Shown one piece after another: positions 32,760-40,372 of a stretch of DNA of 40,372 nucleotides (position 1 is the stretch's first letter; each line of letters opens with the position of its first letter). Where the stretch lies: contig JARKSE010000054.1 in the NCBI GenBank assembly GCA_029974315.1, forward strand, positions 1-40,372, read 5' to 3'. The stretch comes from Paludibacteraceae bacterium (GTDB lineage: Bacteria; Bacteroidota; Bacteroidia; Bacteroidales; Paludibacteraceae). A program made the position numbers and the translations under genes. The notes under the pieces were generated by a model. That model saw only the letters and a program-made list of their open reading frames with translations. It made no database searches and was not told the origin of the DNA.

Positions 32760-34463
32760 TTATAACAATTCAGAGGCGCGTTCTAATGCCACATTGATGT
32801 TTGGACAAATGTTTTCTGGACAAATCAACTTTTCAAATCCTGCTTTCACCAACGTCTCATGAACGGTTGGATTAACTCCAGATAAAACAACTTTAATGCC
32901 CTCTTTTGATGATGTTTTACACAGCGTACTCAAATTATGCAAGCCTGTTGAATCTATAAATGGTACTTTACGCATTCTAATAATACGCACTTTGGGTACA
33001 TCGCCAACTTCTTTCATCACTTCATCGAACTTATTGGCAATACCAAAAAAGTATGGACCATCAATTTCATAAACTTCAACTCCATCAGGAATTAAGAGTT
33101 TTTCTTGCTCTGTTGCCAAATCTGATTCTTGATTAGGATCTATTTCATCATGAAAAACTCTTATAGATACAGATTCACTCGTACGTTTTAAAAACAACAC
33201 TATCGCCAGCAACAAACCGACTTCGATAGCTACAATCAAATCGAAAATCACTGTCAATACGAACGTAACCAACATCACAGCAAAATCCGACTTTGGATTT
33301 TTTGACAACGCTCTAATAGCGCGCCACTCACTCATATTGTAAGAAACAACAATTAACACACCAGCCAAACAAGCCATTGGAATAAAACCAACCAATCTAC
33401 CAAAAAACAGTAAAACCAATAAAAGTACTACCGCGTGCACAATACCAGCAATAGGCGTTCGTCCACCATTGTTGATATTAGTCATAGTTCGTGCTATTGC
33501 ACCTGTAGCAGGAATTCCCCCAAAAAATGGCACTACCATATTAGCAATCCCCTGGCCTATCAATTCCGTATTTGAATTATGCTTATCACCAATAACACCA
33601 TCAGCTACCATGGCTGACAACAACGACTCAATAGCTCCCAACATAGCAATGGTAAATGCTGCGGGAAACAACTGTTGTATTAAACTAAAAACAGACTGTC
33701 CTTCGGCTAAATGGAGTGCCGGCATTTTAGGTGCTGGAATTCCTGAGGGTAGTTGATACAAATCGCCAATAGTTTGAATACCTTCTACACCAAAAAATCG
33801 CTTTAAAATCCAGACTACTAAAGTAACCACAACAATAGCTACTAAAGAACCCGGGATTTTTTTTGAAATTTTAGGAGTTAATACTATAATCAACAAACTA
33901 ACTATCCCTACCAATAAAGCCAACCAGTTGATATTTGACAAACTATTCGCATACAAAATCCATTTATCAATGAAGTTAGCTGGTACTTTGGTCAATCCCA
34001 AACCGAACAAATCATTCATTTGTGTTGAGAAAATTGTTAATGCGATACCTGCTGTAAATCCTACAATAACGGGATAAGGCACAAATTTGATAATGTTTCC
34101 CAGTTTAAAAACACCCATTAAAACCAACAATACCCCAGCCATCAATGTTGCAATAGTTAATCCTACAACACCATGCTGTTGAATAATGCCATACACAATA
34201 ACGATAAATGCGCCTGTGGGACCACCAATTTGGACTCTGGAACCGCCTAACAGCGATATGAGAAAACCTGCTATAATCGCAGTTACCAAACCTTCTATCG
34301 GACCTACACCAGAGGCTATACCAAACGCAATAGCCAAAGGAATAGCAACGATACCAACAATAACACCTGCCATCAAATCGGTAAAAAAACGTTCTTTGGT
34401 GTAATTTTTAAGACTTGGAATAATTTTAGGATAAAAAACCTCTTTAAGAGAAAAATTTGCCAT
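32760..34463 (-). CDS. SulP family anion transporter with STAS domain
   Basis: SulP proteins move sulfate, bicarbonate or related anions across the inner membrane. The 567-residue protein begins DLMAGVIVGIVAIPLAIAFGIASGVGP, the family signature, and continues through 10-14 predicted membrane segments, including GGSRVQIGGPTGAFIVIVYG and the ATGAIARTMTNINNGGRTPIAG block. A C-terminal STAS domain (about residues 440-560) has DGPYFFGIANKFDEV and FIDSTGLHNL, with the typical aspartate-serine motif. The substrate is not visible in the sequence, and no carbonic anhydrase or sulfate-assimilation gene is adjacent. A promoter element lies about 100 bases upstream. Confidence 0.92.
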   Translation of the reverse strand: MANFSLKEVFYPKIIPSLKNYTKERFFTDLMAGVIVGIVAIPLAIAFGIASGVGPIEGLVTAIIAGFLISLLGGSRVQIGGPTGAFIVIVYGIIQQHGVVGLTIATLMAGVLLVLMGVFKLGNIIKFVPYPVIVGFTAGIALTIFSTQMNDLFGLGLTKVPANFIDKWILYANSLSNINWLALLVGIVSLLIIVLTPKISKKIPGSLVAIVVVTLVVWILKRFFGVEGIQTIGDLYQLPSGIPAPKMPALHLAEGQSVFSLIQQLFPAAFTIAMLGAIESLLSAMVADGVIGDKHNSNTELIGQGIANMVVPFFGGIPATGAIARTMTNINNGGRTPIAGIVHAVVLLLVLLFFGRLVGFIPMACLAGVLIVVSYNMSEWRAIRALSKNPKSDFAVMLVTFVLTVIFDLIVAIEVGLLLAIVLFLKRTSESVSIRVFHDEIDPNQESDLATEQEKLLIPDGVEVYEIDGPYFFGIANKFDEVMKEVGDVPKVRIIRMRKVPFIDSTGLHNLSTLCKTSSKEGIKVVLSGVNPTVHETLVKAGFEKLICPENICPNINVALERASELL

Positions 34464-34561
34464 AAAAATATTTTTTATAATCGAAAAATAGAAAATTCAA
34501 AAATTATAAATAGCTAAAATAGAGCCAAAAACTAAACAAAACCTATCAAAAAAAATTTTTG

Positions 34562-34569
34562 CAAAGGTA
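34562..34569 (-). promoter_or_regulatory. Bacteroidota -7 promoter element for the SulP gene
   Basis: The minus strand reads TACCTTTG, fitting TAnnTTTG, 99 bases before the SulP start, giving an AT-rich leader with no obvious fold. Confidence 0.5.
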
Positions 34570-34616
34570 CACATTTACTCCTATATCGCCAATTAAAACA
34601 AGCAGAAATATCGCAT

Positions 34617-34648
34617 AAAAAAAGCCCACCACAAAAGGAGGGCTTTTA
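34617..34648 (-). terminator. Terminator after the small lipoprotein gene
   Basis: On the minus strand the stem AAAAGCCC with GGGCTTTT (extended by CC and GG) is followed by a T-tract, 20 bases after the stop codon of the small lipoprotein gene, isolating it from the SulP gene. Confidence 0.85.
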
Positions 34649-34668
34649 CACTACGAGCTGCAAGCTAA

Positions 34669-34899
34669 TTATTTGCAATCTGCTTCACTTTTTGCAACAG
34701 CTTTGTAAGTACATGTTGAAAAAGAAGTTGTCAAATTTGCTTTTGTTGCATCAGCTTCAGCTTTGGTCATGTAACCATAAGTTTTAACAGAGACACCACC
34801 ACTTACAGTAGTAAATTCATAACAACGTTCGGTGTTACTACACGCAGTCATAGCAAATGCGACAACTGCAACTGCTGCAATTAAGAATCCTTTCTTCAT
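34669..34899 (-). CDS. Small cysteine-containing lipoprotein, uncharacterised
   Basis: The 76-residue protein has an alanine- and valine-rich type II signal peptide (KKGFLIAAVAVVAFAMTAC) with lipidation cysteine C20. The mature 57 residues contain three further cysteines, in CYEF, SFSTCTYK and ADCK at the last-but-one residue, and a KTYGYMTKAEADATKANL stretch. This could form one disulfide and one free cysteine. It has its own terminator, so it is a stand-alone transcription unit. No function was recognised. The regular GC-balanced signal peptide and terminator support a real gene. Confidence 0.75.
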   Translation of the reverse strand: MKKGFLIAAVAVVAFAMTACSNTERCYEFTTVSGGVSVKTYGYMTKAEADATKANLTTSFSTCTYKAVAKSEADCK

Positions 34900-35090
34900 A
34901 AGAACATAAAATTAAAAAGTTTAAAAAATGAGGGGTATTTGTGTAAAGTAAGATGAAATAAGGTCATAAAACGTTGCACGTTTATTAAACTTTATCTCTC
35001 CAAAACATAAACTCTAAAAAAATAAGCATGCATTTTTTCTAACTTTCCAGAAAAAACATGCTATATCAGCTTATTCATCAAAAAAAATAG

Positions 35091-35098
35091 TATCTTTG
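35091..35098 (+). promoter_or_regulatory. Bacteroidota -7 promoter element for the methyltransferase gene
   Basis: TATCTTTG fits TAnnTTTG and lies 13 bases before the ATG at 35112, so the transcript would have a very short leader. The adenosyltransferase gene downstream probably shares this promoter. Confidence 0.6.
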
Positions 35099-35111
35099 CA
35101 TACCTTAAATC

Positions 35112-35891
35112 ATGAATACACTCTTTAGAATTAGCGCTTTTGTACATTATTGGCGCCACGCAAAGCATCACAAGGGCTTTGGTGTGCACTCTCCTTTCGT
35201 ATTCCATTGGCTCAATCACGTGCTGTACGAAAAGGATTTTTTTTATGCTTATCAGCAACTACGTACCATACGCAAAGAACTACTATCTAATACAACAAAA
35301 ATACAACTATCAGGATTTGGCACTGCCGCTCTGCGTACAACTACAATCCGCAAAATCGCTAAAAAATCTACTACTAAACAAAAATATGCCGAATTAATTT
35401 TCCGTATCGCCAACAACATCAACGCTGAACAGATACTAGAACTAGGTACAAACCTTGGTTTAACCACAATGCACTTAGCTGCAGCCAACTCACAAGCTAA
35501 CATTACTACAATTGAAGGAGAAAAATCCCTTTGCCATGTTTCAACAGCATTATTCAATAAATATAATTTTAATAATATCGCATTGATTCAAGGCAATATT
35601 GACGTAGTTCTACCTAAATTATTGGATAATTTACCAAAACTTGATATCGTGTTTTTCGATGCAAACCACACTTACGAAGCTACTATCAACTATTTTCAAC
35701 TATGCTTACCAAAAATACACAGTAAAACAGTTTTTATTTTTGATGATATCCATTGGTCAAAGGCAATGGAACAGGCATGGCGTGAAATAAAAAAACATCC
35801 TCAAACACGAGTAGATATCGACATATTTCAAATGGGTATAGTGCTATTTAATCCCGATTTACAAAAAGAATCTTACATTGTTAAATTTTAG
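35112..35891 (+). CDS. Class I SAM-dependent methyltransferase, O-methyltransferase-like
   Basis: The 259-residue protein has a Bacteroidota-typical N-terminal extension (HHKGFGVHSPFVFHWLN). A Rossmann core follows: motif I ILELGTNLGLTTMHLA, acidic motif II ITTIEGEKS, then DIVFFDANHTYEATINYFQL and VFIFDDIHWSKAMEQAWREI. This matches the Methyltransf_24 type. The acceptor substrate is unknown. The nine-base gap to the adenosyltransferase gene indicates one operon. Confidence 0.85.
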   Translation: MNTLFRISAFVHYWRHAKHHKGFGVHSPFVFHWLNHVLYEKDFFYAYQQLRTIRKELLSNTTKIQLSGFGTAALRTTTIRKIAKKSTTKQKYAELIFRIANNINAEQILELGTNLGLTTMHLAAANSQANITTIEGEKSLCHVSTALFNKYNFNNIALIQGNIDVVLPKLLDNLPKLDIVFFDANHTYEATINYFQLCLPKIHSKTVFIFDDIHWSKAMEQAWREIKKHPQTRVDIDIFQMGIVLFNPDLQKESYIVKF

Positions 35892-35899
35892 AAACTTTT

Positions 35900-36457
35900 A
35901 TGACAAAAATTTATACAAAAACGGGCGATAAAGGAACCACCTCTCTGATTGGTGGACAGCGCGTGTCAAAAACAGACATCCGTTTACAGGCCTATGGCAC
36001 AGTAGATGAACTAAATGCGTTTCTTGGCTTATTGAAATCCAAACTTTCAGGGAGCGAACATGAGATGATTCACACCATTCAAAATACACTCATGCGTATT
36101 GCTGCCAATCTCGCAACAGACCAAACCACGACAAAATTGCCTGATTCTGCGCAAATATTGTCAGAAAGCATTACGTTTTTAGAGGAAAATATTGATAAAA
36201 TGAACGAACAATTGCCTAAATTGACTAATTTTATCATTAGTGGCGATGAAGAAACCTCAGCATTAGCACATGTGTGTCGCACCATAACACGACGTGCCGA
36301 AAGAATTATTTTAGAAGCTAAAAATCAAGTGGTTATAGAAGACAATATAATTATTTACATGAATAGACTATCCGATTTTCTATTTGTTTTGGCGCGTTTT
36401 TTAACAAAAAAAATAACTCGAATGATTTTTTTGGGGAAAAATGATACATCTATTTAA
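35900..36457 (+). CDS. Cob(I)yrinic acid a,c-diamide adenosyltransferase, PduO type
   Basis: The enzyme transfers the adenosyl group of ATP to cobalt(I) corrinoid to make adenosylcobalamin. The 185-residue length fits the PduO-type (ATR) family. The N-terminal ATP motif TKIYTKTGDKGTTSLIGG, RLQAYGTVDELNAFLG, and the C-terminal CRTITRRAERI and YMNRLSDFLFVLARF are the family signatures. No cobalamin-dependent enzyme is adjacent, so it may serve a B12-requiring mutase or ribonucleotide reductase elsewhere. The stop codon merges with a nine-A tract. Confidence 0.95.
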   Translation: MTKIYTKTGDKGTTSLIGGQRVSKTDIRLQAYGTVDELNAFLGLLKSKLSGSEHEMIHTIQNTLMRIAANLATDQTTTKLPDSAQILSESITFLEENIDKMNEQLPKLTNFIISGDEETSALAHVCRTITRRAERIILEAKNQVVIEDNIIIYMNRLSDFLFVLARFLTKKITRMIFLGKNDTSI

Positions 36458-36465
36458 AAAAAAAG

Positions 36466-36473
36466 TATCTTTG
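36466..36473 (+). promoter_or_regulatory. Bacteroidota -7 promoter element for the DUF2795 gene
   Basis: TATCTTTG fits TAnnTTTG, is preceded by a nine-A tract, and lies 69 bases before the ATG at 36542. Confidence 0.55.
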
Positions 36474-36541
36474 CGGATTGAAAACCAATTTGCATTGGTA
36501 TAGTTTATAGTAAATTAAACATTTATTTAGGACTTACATTT

Positions 36542-36763
36542 ATGTATTGGACACTAGAACTCGCCTCAAAATTAGAAGATGCGCCCTGGCCTGCCTCAAA
36601 AGACGAGCTTATCGATTATGCGATGCGTTCGGGCGCTCCGTTAGAGGTTATAGAAAACTTACAAGAGATCGAAGATGAAGGCGATATTTACGAAAGTATA
36701 GAAGATATTTGGCCCGATTATCCGAGCAAAGAAGATTTCTTCTTTAACGAAGAAGAATATTAA
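36542..36763 (+). CDS. DUF2795-like small acidic protein
   Basis: The 73-residue protein opens MYWTLELASKLEDAPWPASKDELIDYAMRSGAPLEVIENLQEI, matching the DUF2795-type helical domain seen in Bacteroidota. The last third is strongly acidic (EDEGDIYESIEDIWPDYPSKEDFFFNEEEY). It is cytoplasmic and soluble. Function is unknown. It lies 132 bases before porP and may be transcribed separately from it. Confidence 0.8.
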   Translation: MYWTLELASKLEDAPWPASKDELIDYAMRSGAPLEVIENLQEIEDEGDIYESIEDIWPDYPSKEDFFFNEEEY

Positions 36764-36895
36764 AATTTTAAGTTTGTTACAAAAAAATAGCAAAAGAAAC
36801 TTTGCGATACACAATTTTTCGAAATGTTTTTAGTTGTATTAATGTAAAGCATTCAGTTTGTGTTTTAGAAAGAACATTGATTTGAGCGAATAATT

Positions 36896-37852
36896 GTGAA
36901 GCTTTTTAATAAATACAGTTCGTTAAGTTTACTGCTTTATTTCGTTATAAATACATCGGTATGGGGACAATTTGATGCGCAAGTTACCCAACATATGTAT
37001 AATAAAACTATAACAAACCCGTCTGCTGTTGGCGAACAGCAGATGATTGAAATATTTGGATTACAACGATTACAATGGATTGGGATTGACAACGCACCAC
37101 GTACTACGGTATTTTCAGTGCACTCACCATTTACAGTAGGAACAACTCAACATGGCGGAGGAGTTCAATTTATAAATGACGAATTTGGTATCTTTTCCAA
37201 CCAACGGTTTGCCTTACAATATGCTTACAAATTAAAGCTAGGAGAAGGGAAATTGAGTGTAGGAACATCGATTGGATTTTCAAATATTGTATTTAAAGGA
37301 GATAGTATCCATCTAGTAGAAAGTGATTATTTTACCCCAGCGCAAGATCCTGCACTACCAACAACGTCAGTATCTGGCATGGGCTTCGATTTAGCAGTTG
37401 GAGTTTATTACTCTACTAGAGATTGGTACGCTGGTATGTCGGTGCTACATTTACCTCAAACAAGTATTGAATTAGGTGATGTAGGCGATTTTTTTACAAA
37501 ACGTTTATACACTCTATCAGGGGGATATAACGTTACATTGTACAATCCTGACTACAAGTTAAAAACATCGGGGTTAATTATTACAGATTTAGTAAGTTGG
37601 AACCCCAATGTTGCTCTGTTGCTGGACTATAAAGACAAATATTGGGGTGGATTATCCGGACGACTAGATGCTATATCGTTTTTATTAGGTATAAAAGTAT
37701 TAAATGGCTTGACCATAGGTTATGCTTACGATTTACCAATAACAACCATAATCAAAGCCAGTCACGGATCACACGAAATTTGCTTAGGATATGAATTTAA
37801 TTTAGTATTCGACAAAAAGAATAAAAAATATAAAAGTGTAAGAATTCTATAA
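36896..37852 (+). CDS. PorP/SprF-family type IX secretion outer-membrane protein
   Basis: PorP/SprF proteins are outer-membrane beta-barrels of the T9SS that bind secreted cargo or the translocon. The 318-residue protein has a signal peptide (LLLYFVINTSVWG, mature start about QFDAQ) followed by FDAQVTQHMYNKTITNPSAVG, the family N-terminal signature (Q-x-x-YxxNPSAxG type). Repeated barrel strands such as GGGVQFINDEFGIFSNQRFALQYAYKL and the GYAYDLPI strand near the end follow. GTG 36896 is the only start that gives a full signal peptide. gldK begins 20 bases later, so this is the first gene of the T9SS run. Confidence 0.92.
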   Translation: MKLFNKYSSLSLLLYFVINTSVWGQFDAQVTQHMYNKTITNPSAVGEQQMIEIFGLQRLQWIGIDNAPRTTVFSVHSPFTVGTTQHGGGVQFINDEFGIFSNQRFALQYAYKLKLGEGKLSVGTSIGFSNIVFKGDSIHLVESDYFTPAQDPALPTTSVSGMGFDLAVGVYYSTRDWYAGMSVLHLPQTSIELGDVGDFFTKRLYTLSGGYNVTLYNPDYKLKTSGLIITDLVSWNPNVALLLDYKDKYWGGLSGRLDAISFLLGIKVLNGLTIGYAYDLPITTIIKASHGSHEICLGYEFNLVFDKKNKKYKSVRIL

Positions 37853-37872
37853 TTTCTATAATTGAGAGAGAT

Positions 37873-39264
37873 ATGAAAAAACTGTTGTTCTTCATCTTTA
37901 CCGCAGCTATTGTAATGTCAAGCTGTTCAAAACCAAAAGGTTTTTTAGTTGGCGTATATAGCAAATCGAAACCTGAAACAACTCCATACGGAATGGTATT
38001 CATTCCTCGCGGTTCGTTTAACATGGGACCAAACGACCAATCGGCCACTTGGACCATGCAACAAAAACAAAAAACTGTTTCGGTTGATGCCTTTTGGATG
38101 GACGAAACCGAAATTACCAATGGAGAGTATCGCCAGTTTGTACATTGGGTGCGTGACTCCATCGCTTTGGTGTTTCTCCGTCAAATGGATGATGAAAACG
38201 AAGCTGCCAAATATTTTAAAACAACGAAAGTATATGGACAGGAAGAATTAGACACTTTATTAAATTGGAAAGCAAAAATTCCATGGGGTGTAAAATGGAA
38301 AGAAGGTGATGATTTGAACGAAGCAAAATACAGCGCAGTTAACCAAATGTTTTTTTATGGTGTAGAAAAAACAAAAGGACGACAAATCAACTCGCACATC
38401 ATGAATTATTCTTACCAATGGATAAATTATGATCAAGCAGCTCTTCCTGGTAACGAATTCAACCCTTACACTGCTAGTTATGGTCCTAATGCAAAAGTGC
38501 GTATTGACAGTGCTTTTATGAGAAATGGTGCAATAGTAGATACTGTTATCGTAAAACGCCTCCGTCATCGTAGCGACCTCATCTCTCGAAAAATTATCAA
38601 TATTTATCCTGACACTATGTGTTGGATGCGTGAATTTACATACAGTTTCAACGAACCTGCTATGCAAAATTACTTCTCACATCCAAGTAATGGTAGATAT
38701 CCAGTAGTTGGCGTTTCTTGGGACCAAGCACAGGCGTTTTGTCATTGGAGAACAGCTTATTATGAGTCTGTTCCAGGATTACCAAAAACACAAGACTACC
38801 GTCTCCCTACAGAAGCAGAATGGGAATATGCTGCCCGTGGAGGACGTAATTCCGCTCAATATCCTTGGGGTGGTCCTTACATCCGCGATAACAAAGGATG
38901 TTTCATGGCAAACTTTAAACCTATGCGTGGTAACTATACAGAAGACGGTTTCTTAATTCCTTCTATGGTAGCGTCTTTTGATCCAAACGACTATGGTTTA
39001 TTTGACATGGCTGGCAACGTATCAGAATGGACATCAACCACTTACGATCAAACCGCACCAACATTTACGCATGATATGAATCCAAGTTATGATTACAAAT
39101 CAAAAGTAAATGACCCCAAAATCCTCAAACGTAAAGTCATTCGTGGAGGTTCTTGGAAAGATATTGGTGCTTACCTACAATGCGGTATTAGCGATTTTGA
39201 ATATCAAACAAAACGTAGTTCTACCATTGGCTTCCGTTGTGTAAGAAGTTATATAGGTGAATAA
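37873..39264 (+). CDS. gldK: Type IX secretion lipoprotein GldK/PorK
   Basis: GldK/PorK is an outer-membrane lipoprotein that forms a periplasmic ring with GldN/PorN in the T9SS. The 463-residue protein has a lipobox with lipidation cysteine C18 (IVMSSC). A formylglycine-generating-enzyme-like (SUMF1) fold covers about residues 40-460: GMVFIPRGSFNMGPND, FWMDETEITNGEYRQFV, GVSWDQAQAFCHWR, YRLPTEAEWEYAARGG, GLFDMAGNVSEWTS and the terminal RGGSWKD with IGFRCVR. GldK keeps the fold but is not known as a sulfatase activator. Position after porP and before gldL confirms the assignment. Confidence 0.97.
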   Translation: MKKLLFFIFTAAIVMSSCSKPKGFLVGVYSKSKPETTPYGMVFIPRGSFNMGPNDQSATWTMQQKQKTVSVDAFWMDETEITNGEYRQFVHWVRDSIALVFLRQMDDENEAAKYFKTTKVYGQEELDTLLNWKAKIPWGVKWKEGDDLNEAKYSAVNQMFFYGVEKTKGRQINSHIMNYSYQWINYDQAALPGNEFNPYTASYGPNAKVRIDSAFMRNGAIVDTVIVKRLRHRSDLISRKIINIYPDTMCWMREFTYSFNEPAMQNYFSHPSNGRYPVVGVSWDQAQAFCHWRTAYYESVPGLPKTQDYRLPTEAEWEYAARGGRNSAQYPWGGPYIRDNKGCFMANFKPMRGNYTEDGFLIPSMVASFDPNDYGLFDMAGNVSEWTSTTYDQTAPTFTHDMNPSYDYKSKVNDPKILKRKVIRGGSWKDIGAYLQCGISDFEYQTKRSSTIGFRCVRSYIGE

Positions 39265-39320
39265 AAACAGACTTAAATCTAAAATCAAATAATTAAAAAA
39301 AACTTTTAAACATTATTTTT

Positions 39321-40199
39321 ATGGCAAAAGAGCGTACAGGGTTTATGAAATGGTACTTCAGCCCTCAAGGAAAAAAAGTAGTAGGAAGTGTTTATTCATT
39401 AGGTGCTGCAGTTGTAATTGTCGGTGCGTTATTTAAAATTTTGCACTGGCCAGGCGCAAGTATTATGTTGACGATTGGTATGTTTACCGAAGCTATTCTT
39501 TTCTCTCTAGGTATATTGGATGATCCTCATCCAGACTTACATTGGGATCATGTTTTCCCAGCCTTACTAGAAAAAGAGAAAGATCCACTAAAAAATTATT
39601 TAGGTGCCGGCGTCGGTGGCTCTAGCTCTGCAGGGGTTACAGGTGGTACTACTACCGCCACTGTAAATCCGTTAAACGATTCAGATGTAAAAGCTATGTC
39701 AGAAGGTTTGAAAAGCATTAGTGAAGCTGCAAACCAAATTGCTGGTATTTCTAAAGTTGCTGGTATTACAGACTCTTTTGCTAAAAATCTTGAAACAGCC
39801 TCTGTTGCAGCTGCTCAATTTGCGACAAAACAACAAAATCTTGACGCTGCTTCTAATGCGTTATTAGCTTCATATAGCGGTATTACTGAAAACATGACCT
39901 CTGTACAAGAAAGTACTAAAGTTTATGTTGAAAAAGCAGAAAGTATCAATAAAAATTTAGGTGCAATTCATTCTGTTTACGAAATACACCTAAAAAACAT
40001 TAAGAGCCAAACTGAAGCTGTTGAGCAACAAACTCTTAAAATTAGTGCTGTTGCTAGCGATGTAGACAAAGTTCAAAAAGCAATGGCTGTAAGCGCTGTA
40101 GATATTGAAAAATATAAAGACGAAACAAGTAAATTAGCTCAAAAAGTAGTAGATTTAAATGCCATTTATGGTAACATGTTGAATGCAATCAACGGTTAA
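39321..40199 (+). CDS. gldL: Type IX secretion motor protein GldL/PorL
   Basis: GldL is an inner-membrane protein that, with GldM, converts proton motive force into motion for T9SS export. The 292-residue protein has TM1 (about residues 20-41, ending FKILHWPG) and TM2 (about 46-66, with MFTEAILFSLGIL). K39 and E57 are the conserved charged residues in these segments, and the TM2 glutamate is known to be important for the motor. Residues about 110-292 form a long helical, coiled-coil-like cytoplasmic region (KVAGITDSFAKNLETAS and similar). A 56-base gap precedes it and 55 bases separate it from gldM. Confidence 0.96.
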   Translation: MAKERTGFMKWYFSPQGKKVVGSVYSLGAAVVIVGALFKILHWPGASIMLTIGMFTEAILFSLGILDDPHPDLHWDHVFPALLEKEKDPLKNYLGAGVGGSSSAGVTGGTTTATVNPLNDSDVKAMSEGLKSISEAANQIAGISKVAGITDSFAKNLETASVAAAQFATKQQNLDAASNALLASYSGITENMTSVQESTKVYVEKAESINKNLGAIHSVYEIHLKNIKSQTEAVEQQTLKISAVASDVDKVQKAMAVSAVDIEKYKDETSKLAQKVVDLNAIYGNMLNAING

Positions 40200-40254
40200 C
40201 TTTTTGACATTAAACTATTTACTTATAACTAACTATTAAATAAAGGATAATTAG

Positions 40255-40372
40255 ATGAGTGGTGCTAAGAATTGTCCGGAAACCCCGAGACAAAAAATGA
40301 TTGGTATGATGTATTTGGTGTTAACTGCCATGTTAGCACTGAACGTATCTGCAGATATTTTAAACGGTTTCA
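40255..40372 (+). CDS. gldM: Type IX secretion motor protein GldM/PorM, 5' part
   Basis: Only the first 39 codons are in the window; the gene runs off the right edge. SGAKNCPETPRQKMIGMMY and LVLTAMLALNVSADILNGF form the family N-terminal signature: a short cytoplasmic tail and a single membrane helix, with the periplasmic stalk beyond the edge. A weak ribosome site (AAAGGA at 40242-40247) lies seven bases before the ATG. It is the fourth gene of the porP-gldK-gldL-gldM run. Confidence 0.95.
   Translation, partial: MSGAKNCPETPRQKMIGMMYLVLTAMLALNVSADILNGF

Noticed and set aside
36456-36464. Nine-A tract next to a promoter as a phase-variation switch
   Set aside because: It overlaps the stop codon of the adenosyltransferase, and A-tracts of this length are common in this AT-rich genome, so there is no evidence of switching.

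Overview
The window reads as a chromosomal segment of a Bacteroidota bacterium, most likely order Bacteroidales (Paludibacter-like at a guess). The evidence is a type IX secretion gene run (porP/sprF-gldK-gldL-gldM), a giant secreted protein ending in a T9SS-type tail, TAnnTTTG promoter elements with little Shine-Dalgarno use, an ffh-folD pair, DapL-type lysine synthesis, and several Bacteroidota families (DUF4491, PCMD). No rRNA, tRNA or CRISPR array was recognised. No gene-free stretch exceeds 300 bases.

Region 1 (1-12912) is surface-protein territory. It holds the 3' end of one large Ig-like repeat protein, then a 3874-residue secreted protein built from two PCMD-like modules and about 38 cadherin-like beta-sandwich repeats, closed by a strong terminator. 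Region 2 (12947-15254) is the housekeeping ffh-folD operon, with its own promoter and terminator.

Region 3 (15255-21084) is an accessory, defence-type insertion between folD and hemW. It starts with a C5-cytosine methyltransferase cut off at its catalytic motif. Four tightly packed genes follow: a small PD-(D/E)XK-like nuclease with a BamHI-like ExE motif, a long prokaryotic Argonaute whose PIWI catalytic aspartates are replaced, a protein with a C-terminal membrane hairpin, and an unrecognised 223-residue protein. The layout suggests a guide-directed sensor (inactive Ago) coupled to a membrane and/or nuclease effector. A lipoprotein, a small membrane protein and a membrane-anchored HNH nuclease complete the region. 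This is the most promising stretch for a new system.

Region 4 (21056-34648) is mainly metabolism and envelope. hemW and dapL diverge from back-to-back promoters. A five-gene minus-strand run (udk, a PolB-like exonuclease, an MltF-like lytic transglycosylase, rfbA, rfbC) reads toward a terminator shared with dapL. Then come a His-rich CDF metal exporter, a fucose-isomerase-fold protein with an M20 peptidase, an outer-membrane beta-barrel, a DUF4491 protein and a SulP transporter.

Region 5 (34669-40372) holds a cysteine-containing small lipoprotein, a methyltransferase with a PduO-type cobalamin adenosyltransferase, a DUF2795 protein, and the T9SS core genes running off the right edge inside gldM. 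The T9SS encoded here is the likely exporter of the giant protein in region 1.
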